A stretch of DNA of 64,000 nucleotides, taken from assembly GCA_965207985.1 (NCBI GenBank), contig CBDBND010000035.1:434001-498000 (forward strand). The letters run 5' to 3'. Made by a program: the position numbers and the translations under genes. This DNA comes from CBDBND01 sp965207985. GTDB taxonomy: Bacteria; Pseudomonadota; Alphaproteobacteria; Rhodospirillales; Rhodospirillaceae. Shown in pieces: positions 8,620 through 17,478 of the stretch. The notes beneath the pieces are model-generated. The model was not told where the DNA came from and did no database searches. It worked only from the letters and a program-made list of their open reading frames with translations. The number at the start of each line of letters is the position of its first letter. Within the stretch, counting starts at the first letter, position 1.

Positions 8620-9768
8620 ATGTTTCTTGCTCTTCGGGATCTCGCCTTTGCCAAAGGCCGTTTTCTGCTTATGGCCACGGTCATCATCATGGTGGCCTTG
8701 ATGATGGTGTTGTTGACCGGGCTGTCCAGCGGCTTGGTGGATCGCAACATCTCCGGTATCCGCGCCCTGCCCATTACCCACATCGCTTTCGAATACGATG
8801 ACAAACCCACTTGGTCCAACAGCATGGTGGAACGGGAGATGTGGGAAGGCTGGGCAACGCAGGCAAGCGTTAAGGCCGCGGCACCCCTCGGCAACACCTT
8901 GTTCAACGCCCGTACCTCCAAAGGTGAACCGGTGAACTTGGCGCTGTGGGGTATGGAACCCGATTCGTTTATAGATCCGGGTGCTGATGAGGGCGTTCCC
9001 ATCGGCGAGGATCCATATGGCGTTGTCGTTAGCCGTATGTTGGTGGAAGACAACAACGTGGAGGTAGGCGATACCATTGTGCTGGATCGGGTGCTGACCG
9101 AACTCAAAGTGGTCGGTATCCTTCAACAGCACAACAACATTGCTCATACACCGGTTGTCTATGCGCCGTTTCGCCTTTGGGCGGAAGCGTCCTACGGCCC
9201 TCCCGGCGGACCACCGCCGGGAGAATCCCTCCCCGGCATTCTTTATGACTTCGCTACCGTAGTGGCGCTTCAGATTGAAGAAACCGCTGACATCACGACC
9301 ATCGCCGCCATTGACGAGGAACTGTTCACCGTTGCACTCGACAAACCCATGTCGTTCGTGGCGTCTACGGGATATACGGCGGAACGGGATTCCGTGCGCA
9401 TCAATCAGGGATTTCTGCTGGTTATCGCTACGCTGGTCATCGGCGCGTTTTTTTCCGTATGGACCATCCAACGCACTCAGGAAATAGGTCTCATTAAAGC
9501 CCTTGGTGCGTCCACCGGATATCTTATTCGTGATGCCTTGGCGCAGGCCTTCCTGCTTTTGGCCGTCGCTGCGACGATCGGTGTGTCCATCGGCTACGGC
9601 TTGGGAACTTACTTCGTTGAGCGCACCGACCTTCCTTATGTCATAGAAATCAATGCCATGATGATTTCCGGTGGGCTGGTCATCGGCGGTGGTTTGGTTG
9701 GCGCGGTACTAGCCGTGCGCACCATTGCTCAAATCGACCCCATTATCGCTTTGGGGCAACTTCGATGA
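8620..9768 (+). CDS. FtsX/MacB-like ABC transporter permease
   Basis: This 382-residue inner-membrane permease has one N-terminal membrane helix (about residues 14-38), a large periplasmic domain (about 40-260) and three C-terminal helices (near 268-288, 312-332 and 346-366). That is the MacB/LolC/DevC topology of exporters that drive mechanotransmission or efflux of periplasmic substrates rather than import. QRTQEIGLIKALGASTGYLI between the C-terminal helices is the typical coupling motif. The stop overlaps the ATPase start (ATGA at 9765), showing a tight operon with the ATPase, a TetR regulator and a secreted metal-binding-type protein. Closest familiar relatives are DevC-like permeases; the substrate is unknown. 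Confidence 0.85.
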   Translation: MFLALRDLAFAKGRFLLMATVIIMVALMMVLLTGLSSGLVDRNISGIRALPITHIAFEYDDKPTWSNSMVEREMWEGWATQASVKAAAPLGNTLFNARTSKGEPVNLALWGMEPDSFIDPGADEGVPIGEDPYGVVVSRMLVEDNNVEVGDTIVLDRVLTELKVVGILQQHNNIAHTPVVYAPFRLWAEASYGPPGGPPPGESLPGILYDFATVVALQIEETADITTIAAIDEELFTVALDKPMSFVASTGYTAERDSVRINQGFLLVIATLVIGAFFSVWTIQRTQEIGLIKALGASTGYLIRDALAQAFLLLAVAATIGVSIGYGLGTYFVERTDLPYVIEINAMMISGGLVIGGGLVGAVLAVRTIAQIDPIIALGQLR

Positions 9769-10460
9769 CCCTTTCCGTCGAGTCCGTATCGTTGGTGTTG
9801 GGTGATGGAGATCAGCAGGTCACTGCATTGAACAATGTATCCTTATCTGTCGAGGCCGGCACCTTGTGCGCCGTCATGGGGCCGTCGGGAGCCGGCAAGT
9901 CCAGTCTGCTGGCGGTCTGTGGCGGTTTGCTCAAACCCACGTCGGGTCAAATCACCATCGAAGACAAAGATCTCACGGCCCTCAAAGAGAACGACCGCGC
10001 ACGCCTTCGCCGCGAGCGCATTGGCTTCATTTTTCAACAGTCCAATCTGGTTGCCGCCCTGACCACCATGGATCAGTTGTTACTCATCATTCACATCAGT
10101 GGGCATACACCTGGGCGGGCTGATAAGGACCGGGCCGAACGGCTTTTGGACGATGTCGGTCTGTCACACCGAGCCGGACACCGGCCCCATCAGCTCTCGG
10201 GCGGTGAGCGCCAGCGGGTGGGTATTGCCCGCGCCCTTATGTCGGAACCCGCCGTATTGCTGGTGGATGAACCCACGTCCATGCTGGATCACAGCCGCGG
10301 TAAAGAGGTGGTCAAGCTTTTGGCCAAACAAACCAAACAACATGGGGTCGCCACTCTGATGGTCACCCATGATCAGGCCATGCTGCCCTGGGCCGATCAG
10401 GTGGCGGAAATGGAGGATGGTTCCCTGGACATCACGACGACAACGGAGACATCGGTATAG
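9765..10460 (+). CDS. ABC transporter ATP-binding protein (DevA/MacB/LolD-like)
   Basis: This 231-residue ATPase carries Walker A GPSGAGKSS (39-47), the Q-loop GFIFQQSNL, the signature LSGGERQRVGIARAL (from about residue 144), Walker B AVLLVDEPTS and the switch histidine MVTHDQ. The length and the short loop sequences fit the MacB/LolD/DevA group that works with FtsX-fold permeases. It overlaps the permease by four bases and is separated from the TetR gene by two bases. It should energise export or outer-membrane-directed transfer of whatever the operon handles. Confidence 0.92.
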   Translation: MTLSVESVSLVLGDGDQQVTALNNVSLSVEAGTLCAVMGPSGAGKSSLLAVCGGLLKPTSGQITIEDKDLTALKENDRARLRRERIGFIFQQSNLVAALTTMDQLLLIIHISGHTPGRADKDRAERLLDDVGLSHRAGHRPHQLSGGERQRVGIARALMSEPAVLLVDEPTSMLDHSRGKEVVKLLAKQTKQHGVATLMVTHDQAMLPWADQVAEMEDGSLDITTTTETSV

Positions 10461-10462
10461 TC

Positions 10463-11104
10463 ATGCCCAGAATAGCTGCCGCTACCGTCGAACAGCACGT
10501 CGCCCGGCAAAGGGAGCGCATACTTGAAAAAGCGCTCAGTCTGTTTCAGGTCCATGGATATACGGGCGTGGACATGGGTGTTGTGGCTGAGGCTGTCGGC
10601 CTCAAACGCAATTCCATCTACCGTTACTTTGCCAACAAAGACGATCTCTTGTTGGCCTGTGTGGTGCAGGCCATGGAACCGGTGATTCAACGCAACAAAA
10701 TAATTGCTGAAGGTTTCCGGCCGTCACAGGAACGCGTCCTGGCCTGGGTCGACGCTCAATACGATTTTGCCACCGGACCCGATCATGCCTTTTACACCTT
10801 GGCCAGAGAATTGAGGATCCTGGCACCCGAGGTGCGTTCCAAAGTACTCAAGCTGCATGTGGGTCTGTACAAGACCCTGTCCGCAGCGGTGAAGGATTGC
10901 CTTTCCGAGACAAAACGGAATGCCACCGCTGTATCATCGCTGATTTCTGGCATGGTGCAGTCGGCAGCGGCCCTCGCCATTGAAAACGGGGGTGCGGCGG
11001 CCATCAAAAAAGAACTGCATACGGCCGTATTGGCTGTGCTCAACACCACGCCGTCAGCACGGCAACAACCCTCATCCGCGTCTCACCGGAGGATTACCCC
11101 ATGA
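10463..11104 (+). CDS. TetR-family transcriptional regulator
   Basis: This 213-residue protein has an N-terminal helix-turn-helix domain (about residues 15-65) containing GYTGVDMGVVAEAVGLKR and SIYRYFANKDDLL, the typical TetR recognition helix and following helix. The C-terminal ligand domain is not diagnostic. It lies inside the ABC operon, two bases after the ATPase gene and overlapping the next gene by four bases, so it probably autoregulates the whole unit in response to a ligand handled by the exporter. The target operator was not identified with confidence. Confidence 0.88.
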   Translation: MPRIAAATVEQHVARQRERILEKALSLFQVHGYTGVDMGVVAEAVGLKRNSIYRYFANKDDLLLACVVQAMEPVIQRNKIIAEGFRPSQERVLAWVDAQYDFATGPDHAFYTLARELRILAPEVRSKVLKLHVGLYKTLSAAVKDCLSETKRNATAVSSLISGMVQSAAALAIENGGAAAIKKELHTAVLAVLNTTPSARQQPSSASHRRITP

Positions 11105-12210
11105 GGTTCATGCGTTTTTCTGCTCTCGCTATCGCCGCTTTCGCCCTCAACGCCGGCTTCATGTCCGCTGAGGCACAGGAAGATCACAGAGCCCATCACG
11201 GTCATCATACCGGGGGATACCAAGGACACGACATGCCCATGCCGCCTCCTGACGAACTGGGCCGCCGCCGCATGGGCATGGACATGCGGGACATGCTGTC
11301 GGAGGACGTCATTGCCGGGCTGAAGGAAAAGATCGCTCTTTATGGTCTGCTCACCGACAACGAGCTGCGCATCAACGTGGCTCAGATGGGGGAAAACTAT
11401 TCCTGGTATGTCAGTGACGCCGAACTTAAAGGCGACATCGGTGTGCTCGTCCTTTCCCACGGCGTCAGCGAGGCCGGCGACAGGATCATGACCGACTCCA
11501 TGCGCGCCATAGCCGGCGAATACCCCACCGCCATCGGTTACGGCATGGCGATGATGACGTCATCTCATTTGCAGGCAGCCATTGACGACCTGGAAGCGGC
11601 CGGCGCCAAAACCATTGTGCTGTTGCAAACCACGTCCACCACACACAACTCCATGACCCGCCAGTGGGAATACATCTTAGGCACGCGCGACGAATCTTCC
11701 TATCTGTCGGTCAAACCCATAGAGACCGACGCCAAGTTGGTGTTTGCGCCGCACATGGATGACCATCCTTTGATTGCCGAAATTCTCACCGACCATGCTC
11801 TGGAAATCAGCACGAACCCCAGCAACGAGGCTTTATTCCTGGTGGCCCATGGTCCGGAAGACGATTTCGACAATGTTCTTGATCTTCCCGTAGTTGAAAG
11901 TTTGGCGGAACGGGTCAAAGCCGCCACTGGAATCAGTGAGGTACGGGCCATCAATCTTCAAGACGATGCCATTCCGCCGGTCCGGGAAGGCAACGTACGC
12001 AAACTGAAACGCTGGATGCAGCAGGCTCAGCGCAAGGGCAAAAAGCTCATCGTGGTTGCGCCAACGTCGTCTGCCGACGGATTGCAGCATCACATCAAAC
12101 AGGACCTCATGGGCCTTGATTACACCTTCAATGAGAAAGGCCTGTCCCAGCATCCCAAGTTCACCCAATGGGTGGTGGAAACGGTGCGCCGCCAGGTGGC
12201 AGGGCTATAG
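11101..12210 (+). CDS. secreted His/Met-rich protein with two CbiX-like chelatase domains
   Basis: This 369-residue protein begins with a signal peptide (FSALAIAAFALNAGFMSAEA, cleavage near residue 25). The mature start is rich in metal-liganding residues: EDHRAHHGHH, GHDMPMPP and RRRMGMDMRDM (about residues 27-66). Two domains then resemble class II chelatases of the CbiX/CbiK/sirohydrochlorin ferrochelatase kind: the first with VLVLSHGVSEAGD (about residue 118) and the second with LFLVAHGPEDDFDN (about residue 245). Known relatives are cytoplasmic or, in a few anaerobes, periplasmic and bind cobalt, nickel or tetrapyrroles. Here it is the last gene of an operon with an FtsX-type exporter and a TetR regulator. 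A periplasmic metal- or tetrapyrrole-handling role is inferred. Confidence 0.7.
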   Translation: MRFMRFSALAIAAFALNAGFMSAEAQEDHRAHHGHHTGGYQGHDMPMPPPDELGRRRMGMDMRDMLSEDVIAGLKEKIALYGLLTDNELRINVAQMGENYSWYVSDAELKGDIGVLVLSHGVSEAGDRIMTDSMRAIAGEYPTAIGYGMAMMTSSHLQAAIDDLEAAGAKTIVLLQTTSTTHNSMTRQWEYILGTRDESSYLSVKPIETDAKLVFAPHMDDHPLIAEILTDHALEISTNPSNEALFLVAHGPEDDFDNVLDLPVVESLAERVKAATGISEVRAINLQDDAIPPVREGNVRKLKRWMQQAQRKGKKLIVVAPTSSADGLQHHIKQDLMGLDYTFNEKGLSQHPKFTQWVVETVRRQVAGL

Positions 12211-12236
12211 GGAGTAACAGTGGTCGGCGGTGAGGT

Positions 12237-12953
12237 TTAAAACTTCGCCACAGAGATCCAGATAATCACCACCACGAGGGCCCAGATACTTTTAACGAAG
12301 AACAGCGCCATGCCGCGGGTGTCTTCCAACTTCTGTTCCCGTTCCGGTGTCGAGCCGTGGGCGAAAATATCGGCAATGGCCGCGCGGGTGGGCGGAATGC
12401 AAATGCGGATGCCGATGCCGCAGGCAACAATCAAAGCAAACACCACCAGCTTCACCGCCAGCCAAGTAGCAGCGATGGGGCCGTCACCAGTGAGCGACCA
12501 AATGGCGACAACGGCGAGGATGCTGGTCACCACCACCCGCATGCCGATGTCGATGGTGCGGAACTTCTGACCGAACTTGACGTGGGAATCCGGCCGGGTC
12601 TCGCCCAAGTTGGGATGATCCACCCAGAACTGGTGCCACAGTCCGGCCAGCCAGACGATGCCGATCAGGGCCGCGGTCACCGCCACTTCCGTGTGATAGC
12701 CGCCGGCCGTGCCCCAGCCGCCGAGAAAGGTCATGGAAATGCCGAGCATGAGCATGATGACCACGGCCGAACGGGGACCCATGTCCAGGGTTCCCGCAAG
12801 CTTGCCCATGGCTGCCCGGGTCTCGATGGAGAGATCAGCCCTGCGCAATCGGCCCGAGGCTGTATAGACACCCATATCCATGCCCAGCCACAACCCGGCC
12901 ATGATGATGTGGAGAAATTTTAAAATCGTGTAGGGATCAAATAAAACGTCCAT
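12237..12953 (-). CDS. six-helix membrane protein, CopD-like in part
   Basis: This 238-residue integral membrane protein has about six hydrophobic helices (near residues 10-30, 62-80, 87-109, 138-155, 163-184 and 215-236). The first helix, KFLHIIMAGLWLGMDMG, is similar in style to CopD/DUF2269 proteins, with one histidine and several methionines in the membrane. I cannot name the family with certainty. It is convergent with the secreted chelatase-like gene and 14 bases downstream of the amidase gene, in the same direction, so it may be co-transcribed with the latter. Confidence 0.6.
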   Translation of the reverse strand: MDVLFDPYTILKFLHIIMAGLWLGMDMGVYTASGRLRRADLSIETRAAMGKLAGTLDMGPRSAVVIMLMLGISMTFLGGWGTAGGYHTEVAVTAALIGIVWLAGLWHQFWVDHPNLGETRPDSHVKFGQKFRTIDIGMRVVVTSILAVVAIWSLTGDGPIAATWLAVKLVVFALIVACGIGIRICIPPTRAAIADIFAHGSTPEREQKLEDTRGMALFFVKSIWALVVVIIWISVAKF

Positions 12954-12967
12954 AAAACAAAACCAGA

Positions 12968-13609
12968 TTATTCGGCAGCGACTTTCGCGGTTCCCTTGGA
13001 CAGGTATTGAATAACCTGGGCCGCATCGACGATATCCGCATAACGCCGCCCCACGTCACGCAGATTGTCGTGGTGAGGGCCTTCATCCATGTCGCCGACA
13101 CAATCGTGGGGCACCATGACCCGGTAGCCTTCCGAAAAGGCGTCGTTGATGGAGGCGCGGACGCAGCCCGACGTGGTGCAGCCGGTGACAATGACCGTAT
13201 CGACACAATTCTTGGTGAGGAAGTTGTTCAATGGCGTGCCGTAGAAGATCGACGGCGCGTGTTTCCAGAAATTGAAGTCGTAGTCCGGATCATAAACCCG
13301 AGAATCCATTTCCGTCTGTTCATCACCGTAAAACCAGCCCTCGTAGAGGCAACCGATTTTCCAATAGCCCATGCCCGCCTTCGAACCCCAGCCGACGCGG
13401 CAGCTGGCCACGGGTACCTTTTGTGCACGCGCGACTTTCAACACCTCAGCGGTTTTCTCCACGGCGGCATGCACGTGCGGAGATTTGCCCAAAGTGAATT
13501 GAGGCTCCGTGAACCCGCGTTGAAAATCGACGATGATGATGGCCGGCCGTTCGCCGAACCCGATGGATTGTTCACCATAGGTCGCTGCCCGATATTTTTC
13601 ATCGGTCAT
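12968..13609 (-). CDS. isochorismatase-family cysteine hydrolase (N-carbamoylsarcosine amidase-like)
   Basis: This 213-residue protein is a cysteine hydrolase of the isochorismatase superfamily. The aspartate of the triad is in IIIVDFQRGFTEP, and the nucleophile is the second cysteine of TGCTTSGCVRASINDAF, the arrangement seen in N-carbamoylsarcosine amidohydrolase. A conserved tail region DMDEGPHHDNLRDVGRRYAD follows. Family members split amides (N-carbamoylsarcosine, nicotinamide, biuret and others). A possible link is the hydantoinase pair at 1-5 kb, whose product would be a carbamoyl amino acid. The start ATG 13609 is preceded by GAGGA at 13618-13622. Confidence 0.82.
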   Translation of the reverse strand: MTDEKYRAATYGEQSIGFGERPAIIIVDFQRGFTEPQFTLGKSPHVHAAVEKTAEVLKVARAQKVPVASCRVGWGSKAGMGYWKIGCLYEGWFYGDEQTEMDSRVYDPDYDFNFWKHAPSIFYGTPLNNFLTKNCVDTVIVTGCTTSGCVRASINDAFSEGYRVMVPHDCVGDMDEGPHHDNLRDVGRRYADIVDAAQVIQYLSKGTAKVAAE

Positions 13610-13702
13610 GGTTGGATCCTCCTCAGTAAGGCCAGATTAAACCTCCGCATCGGCGATGTCTAAGGCAGAACACGTCCAAGGGTCTAAAACAATAAGTTTC
13701 AC

Positions 13703-14923
13703 TCAAAGTTGATACACCGACCCTTCTGAAGGGGCATGGACCTGCGTCCGGCTGTTCAAGGCGGCCATCATGTCGCGGGCCACATCCAGTTTGCGGTCGA
13801 TGTCGTCATCGAATTGATCGGGGTCGTGGTGGAACAGATGAAGATTTTTAACTTCTCCCGCCGCGGCGATTTCGACCACCCGTCCTACCGGGGAATGACC
13901 CCAGTTGACGTGGCTGGGATAATCCTCGTCAAAGTAGGTGGTGTCTGTAATTAGGATGTCGGTGTGTTTGATGAACGCAGTGAGTTTGCTCTCGTAAGAG
14001 TCATTCTTAAGCCCGGATTCCTCCGTATAGAGTTCATTGTCGGTGACGTAGCAAACAGATTTATCGTTATAGGTGACCCGATAACCCAAGCAATTTCCCG
14101 GGTGGGACAGCAGCATGCTTTGCACGGTGATATCGTCATCAATGGTGATCGTCTCCTCAGAGATGTCGCGAAAGGTTATGGTTGCCGCCATATCGCTGAC
14201 CATAATCGGGAAAAACACACCGTCCATCTGAGCCTCGATGAGATCCTCCATGGACCGCTCACCGTTACGAGCGCCGATCACCTGAAATGAATTTCCTGGC
14301 ACATGAAAGGGTGCAAAAAAGGGAAAGGCGTTGATGTGATCCCAGTGAGGATGGGATATGAACATATGAGCAGAAATCTTTCCCTTGCGCCGTTCCATAA
14401 GATGGTCCGATAGGGCTTTGATCCCCGATCCTGCATCGAAAACCAAATACCGTTCGTGCGGAATTCTCATCGACACGCAGGGTGTATTGCCGCCGTACCG
14501 CAAAGACTTCGGTCCCGGTACCGGCAGCGTTCCGCGCACGCCCCAATATCTGACGGTGAACGTGGATTCGACGATGGCGCGTATATTTTGGACGAAGCTG
14601 TTTACATCCAATGGTTTGACAAAATACCCGTCGGCGCCGACGTCTTTGGCCCGTTGTTTGTCCAGGTCGTAGGCTTTGCCTGAAACAATAGCAACTTTGT
14701 TTTCACTAAGAGCCGCGTCACTCTTGATTTGATGACACAGTTCAAGGCCGTCGATTTTCGGCATCATGATGTCGAGCAAGATGACGTCATACGTCTGGGA
14801 TCGGATCTGCTCGAGAATATCCTGATTGAGGTCAGCGATGTCCGAATCGATATTGTCGGACTTCAACAACACCTGTGCCGCTTTTGCGGCAGACACGTCA
14901 TCTTCAACAATCAATGCCCGCAT
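13703..14923 (-). CDS. response regulator fused to a metallo-beta-lactamase-fold domain
   Basis: This 406-residue protein joins a receiver domain (about residues 1-118) to an MBL-fold hydrolase domain (about 125-400). The receiver has acidic residues E8/D9, the phospho-acceptor D51 in VILLDIMMP, S81 and K103 (YFVKPLD). The output domain has the metal motif HPHWDH (H191, H193, D195, H196), TDTTYFDEDY and HLFHHDPD, and resembles class II cyclic-nucleotide phosphodiesterase or RNase Z-like MBL proteins. Phosphorylation would then switch a hydrolase rather than a DNA-binding domain. No histidine kinase is adjacent. The substrate is unknown; a cyclic nucleotide is a guess. Confidence 0.88.
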   Translation of the reverse strand: MRALIVEDDVSAAKAAQVLLKSDNIDSDIADLNQDILEQIRSQTYDVILLDIMMPKIDGLELCHQIKSDAALSENKVAIVSGKAYDLDKQRAKDVGADGYFVKPLDVNSFVQNIRAIVESTFTVRYWGVRGTLPVPGPKSLRYGGNTPCVSMRIPHERYLVFDAGSGIKALSDHLMERRKGKISAHMFISHPHWDHINAFPFFAPFHVPGNSFQVIGARNGERSMEDLIEAQMDGVFFPIMVSDMAATITFRDISEETITIDDDITVQSMLLSHPGNCLGYRVTYNDKSVCYVTDNELYTEESGLKNDSYESKLTAFIKHTDILITDTTYFDEDYPSHVNWGHSPVGRVVEIAAAGEVKNLHLFHHDPDQFDDDIDRKLDVARDMMAALNSRTQVHAPSEGSVYQL

Positions 14924-14958
14924 ACGGCCGGTCCCGTCCGAACGTTACTGAAAACTGA

Positions 14959-16446
14959 CTATCCCTTGGCCGTCGGTCTGACGTTAGCGTTGAGACGGAA
15001 GAAATTGGTCGGGTCGTACATGTTCTTGACTTCGACCAGGCGGGGATAGTTCTGCCCGTAGTTGGCGTTGATCTGCCCCTGGCTCTCATCCATCAACGAA
15101 TTGACGTAAAAACCGCCTTTGGTGAACGGTTCCACTTCGCTCCAATAGGCGCGGTTCCAGGCGATGTGTTCCGCTTCGAGTTCGGGGTCCGTGACCGACC
15201 AGCTGCTGGTGGAATCGATGTTGTGCAACGCATCCCGATGAGCCCAGACGGTATCGGTCGGCCCGACCCGGGCCACGGCACCGTCCATGGGCAGCAGACC
15301 GACGCCAATGCTGCGCGTCGGCAGCGGCTCCATCTGGTCAATGACGATATCGATCAAGTCGTCGGTCACGTTGCGCAAGAACCCGCCCTTGGCATAGCGC
15401 CGCAGACCCGGCTCGTTGATGCCGTCATCGATGGAACGCTGCACATCCACGTATGTCATGGGGTACACCCGATCCACCGTGGCTTTGCCGAAGGCCCTGA
15501 CCGCTTTCAGCCGGTCGTCGATCTCATTGAACGGACCATAATAATTGCCGCTGATATAAGCGCTGCCGGTACCGTCCGGGTTCATGGACGCGCCGCCGAG
15601 GACCATAACGTCTTCCGGCGCACCGTCGGTAAGGTCGAAGTAGAGTTTCAGAGCGTCTTTGGCATTCTCCCAGGAATACGCGAAGAAGAAATTGAGGATG
15701 TTTTGTTCCATGGGATACAGGCGCAGGAAAATTTTTGTGACCACGCCGAAATTGCCGCCGCCACCACGCACGCCCCAATAGAGATCGGGGTTTTCTTTTT
15801 CGTTGGCGCGGCGGAACTTGCCGTCGGCCGTAACAATCTCAACACCTATGTTGTTATCGATGGCAAGGCCGAAACGGCGCTGCAGCCGGCCGATGCCTCC
15901 GCCAAGGATCAAACCGCCTGCCCCCGTATGGGAAACAACACCCGCCGTGGTGCCGAGACCGAAGGGCTGGGTCTTGCGGTCCATGTCGCCCAACAGGCAG
16001 CCGCCTTCTACGGCAACGACACGGTTTTGGACATCCACGTCCACCCGGTTCATGGGAGTCATGTCGATGACCATCCCGCCGTCGCACATGCTTCTGCCCG
16101 ACATGCTGTGGCCGCCGCAGCGCACGGCGGTGAGCAGATTGTGCTCGCGGCCGAAATTGACGGCGGCTTGGACATCTTCAACGCCGTTGCATTTGACGAT
16201 CAGCGCTGGCTGGCGGTCCCAATACCGGTTCCACAACTCGCGGGCGATGTCGTAGCCGGGATGATCCGGGCGGAGCACCATGCCGTCCAATGAGTCCGCA
16301 AAGGCTTTGATGTCCGCTTTGGTCAGAGTGGTTTCTTCACCTTCCACGGTAACGGCGGCAATATCCTGCGCCCACGCCCGGGCGGACAATAGTGAACTGG
16401 TAACGGCAGCGCCCACGGCAGTTTTCAGCACATCTCTGCGGCGCAT
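14959..16446 (-). CDS. Tat-exported FAD-dependent oxidoreductase (BBE/VAO type)
   Basis: This 495-residue protein belongs to the vanillyl-alcohol-oxidase/berberine-bridge family. ATG 16446 is chosen since GGAGG (16452-16456) lies five bases upstream and the protein then starts MRRRDVLKTAVGAAVTSSLL, a signal sequence with a Tat-like basic start. The PP-loop FAD region reads TAVRCGGHSMSGRSMCDGGM, where the histidine and cysteine are in the positions that can carry doubly linked FAD, followed by GAGGLILGGGIGRLQRRFG. The C-terminal BBE-like motif is NYPRLVEVKNMYDPTNFFR. Such enzymes oxidise alcohols, sugars or alkaloids using oxygen. The substrate is not evident. Confidence 0.88.
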   Translation of the reverse strand: MRRRDVLKTAVGAAVTSSLLSARAWAQDIAAVTVEGEETTLTKADIKAFADSLDGMVLRPDHPGYDIARELWNRYWDRQPALIVKCNGVEDVQAAVNFGREHNLLTAVRCGGHSMSGRSMCDGGMVIDMTPMNRVDVDVQNRVVAVEGGCLLGDMDRKTQPFGLGTTAGVVSHTGAGGLILGGGIGRLQRRFGLAIDNNIGVEIVTADGKFRRANEKENPDLYWGVRGGGGNFGVVTKIFLRLYPMEQNILNFFFAYSWENAKDALKLYFDLTDGAPEDVMVLGGASMNPDGTGSAYISGNYYGPFNEIDDRLKAVRAFGKATVDRVYPMTYVDVQRSIDDGINEPGLRRYAKGGFLRNVTDDLIDIVIDQMEPLPTRSIGVGLLPMDGAVARVGPTDTVWAHRDALHNIDSTSSWSVTDPELEAEHIAWNRAYWSEVEPFTKGGFYVNSLMDESQGQINANYGQNYPRLVEVKNMYDPTNFFRLNANVRPTAKG

Positions 16447-16577
16447 AGCAGCCTCCAAAAATTTGTTCGTTTCGCCGGACAGCATAGGCGTGCGGCCGGG
16501 GCTTTGCCAGGGCGAACCAGGGAGCCCAAAGGCACGGCTCATTTGACGGACCAGTGCGTCGGTGAAACACTGACCGT
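16447..16577. other. divergent intergenic region
   Basis: This 131 bp region lies between the divergent FAD oxidase and DctP-type genes and must hold both promoters. No clear operator or consensus promoter was identified. Confidence 0.35.
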
Positions 16578-17456
16578 ATGTTTCGGCTGCTAATCATAAG
16601 TGTCATGCTGGTGTCATCAACGGCCCAGGCCGAGGTGGAGATCACCATGATCACGGCGTGGAACCGTTCGGTGGAATTCGCCGAAGATGCCACCGACCAC
16701 TTCGTCGACCCTTTTAATGAGCGGGCACGCGGCATCGCCCGTATCCGTTACCTCGGTGGTCCGGAAGTCATTCCCCAGCGTCAAATGGTTTATGCGCTGA
16801 AACGGGGCGTGGTCGACATGTACTTCGGTGCCGCCACGTACATGCTCGGTCTGGCGCCGGAAGCGGATGCCTTGCTGGCTTCGTCCATCACGCCGGCGCA
16901 AGCGCGCGAGAACGGCGCCATGGATGTGCTGAGTGAGATCTGGGCGGAAAAACTCAACGCTTACTTTTTGGGTTGGCACCAGACCGGACCCAAGTTGCAT
17001 TTGTTTCTTATGAATCCGCCCGTGTTGCGGGACGACAGGCTACCCGATGTCACAGGGATGCGTGTGCGTACGACACCGACCTATCGCGCTTTTCTCAATG
17101 CGCTCGGCACCCGGCCGGTGGATATTCCCTCGGGCGAAGTTTACACGGCGCTCGAACGGGGCACGGTGGACGCCATTGCCTGGACCTCCACCTCCATGTC
17201 CGATCAGGGGTTTCAAAACTTCGTCAAGTACCGCATCGACCCGGGTGTGCTCGGCCTGGTCATGACCTTGCAGATGAATATGGACCGTTGGAACGGATTG
17301 CCGCTGGAGGTGCAGACGCTGCTGCTGGTGGAAAGCTTGCGGTACGAACACGAAAGCCGCGAACGTTTTTTGCAAATTCAGGCCGGTGAACGGGCGCGGC
17401 TCGCTGCCGAAGGCATGACTTTCTTTGAACTGCCAGAGGACGCGGCGCCTATTTAG
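16578..17456 (+). pseudogene. TRAP-type substrate-binding protein, 3' end truncated by an IS
   Basis: This is a DctP-family periplasmic solute-binding protein. It has a signal peptide (LLIISVMLVSSTAQAE), then the DctP core with GGPEVIPQRQMVYALKRGVV, VRTTPTYRAFLNALG (containing the substrate-binding arginine) and LERGTVDAIAWTSTSMSD. It stops at 292 residues; family members usually reach 320-340, with a last helix that is missing here. The stop codon TAG (17454-17456) is the first part of the terminal repeat of the IS that follows, so the original 3' end was probably removed by the insertion. No DctQ/DctM membrane genes are nearby. It might still fold, but no partner transporter is present. Confidence 0.75.
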
Positions 17457-17478
17457 TCGATCCTGAAAAACCCGTTTT

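Noticed and set aside
15166..16293. Plus-strand open frame of 375 codons inside the FAD oxidase gene
   Set aside because: It is antisense to a gene with clear FAD motifs, is His/Asp-rich as expected of a shadow, and has no ribosome-binding site.
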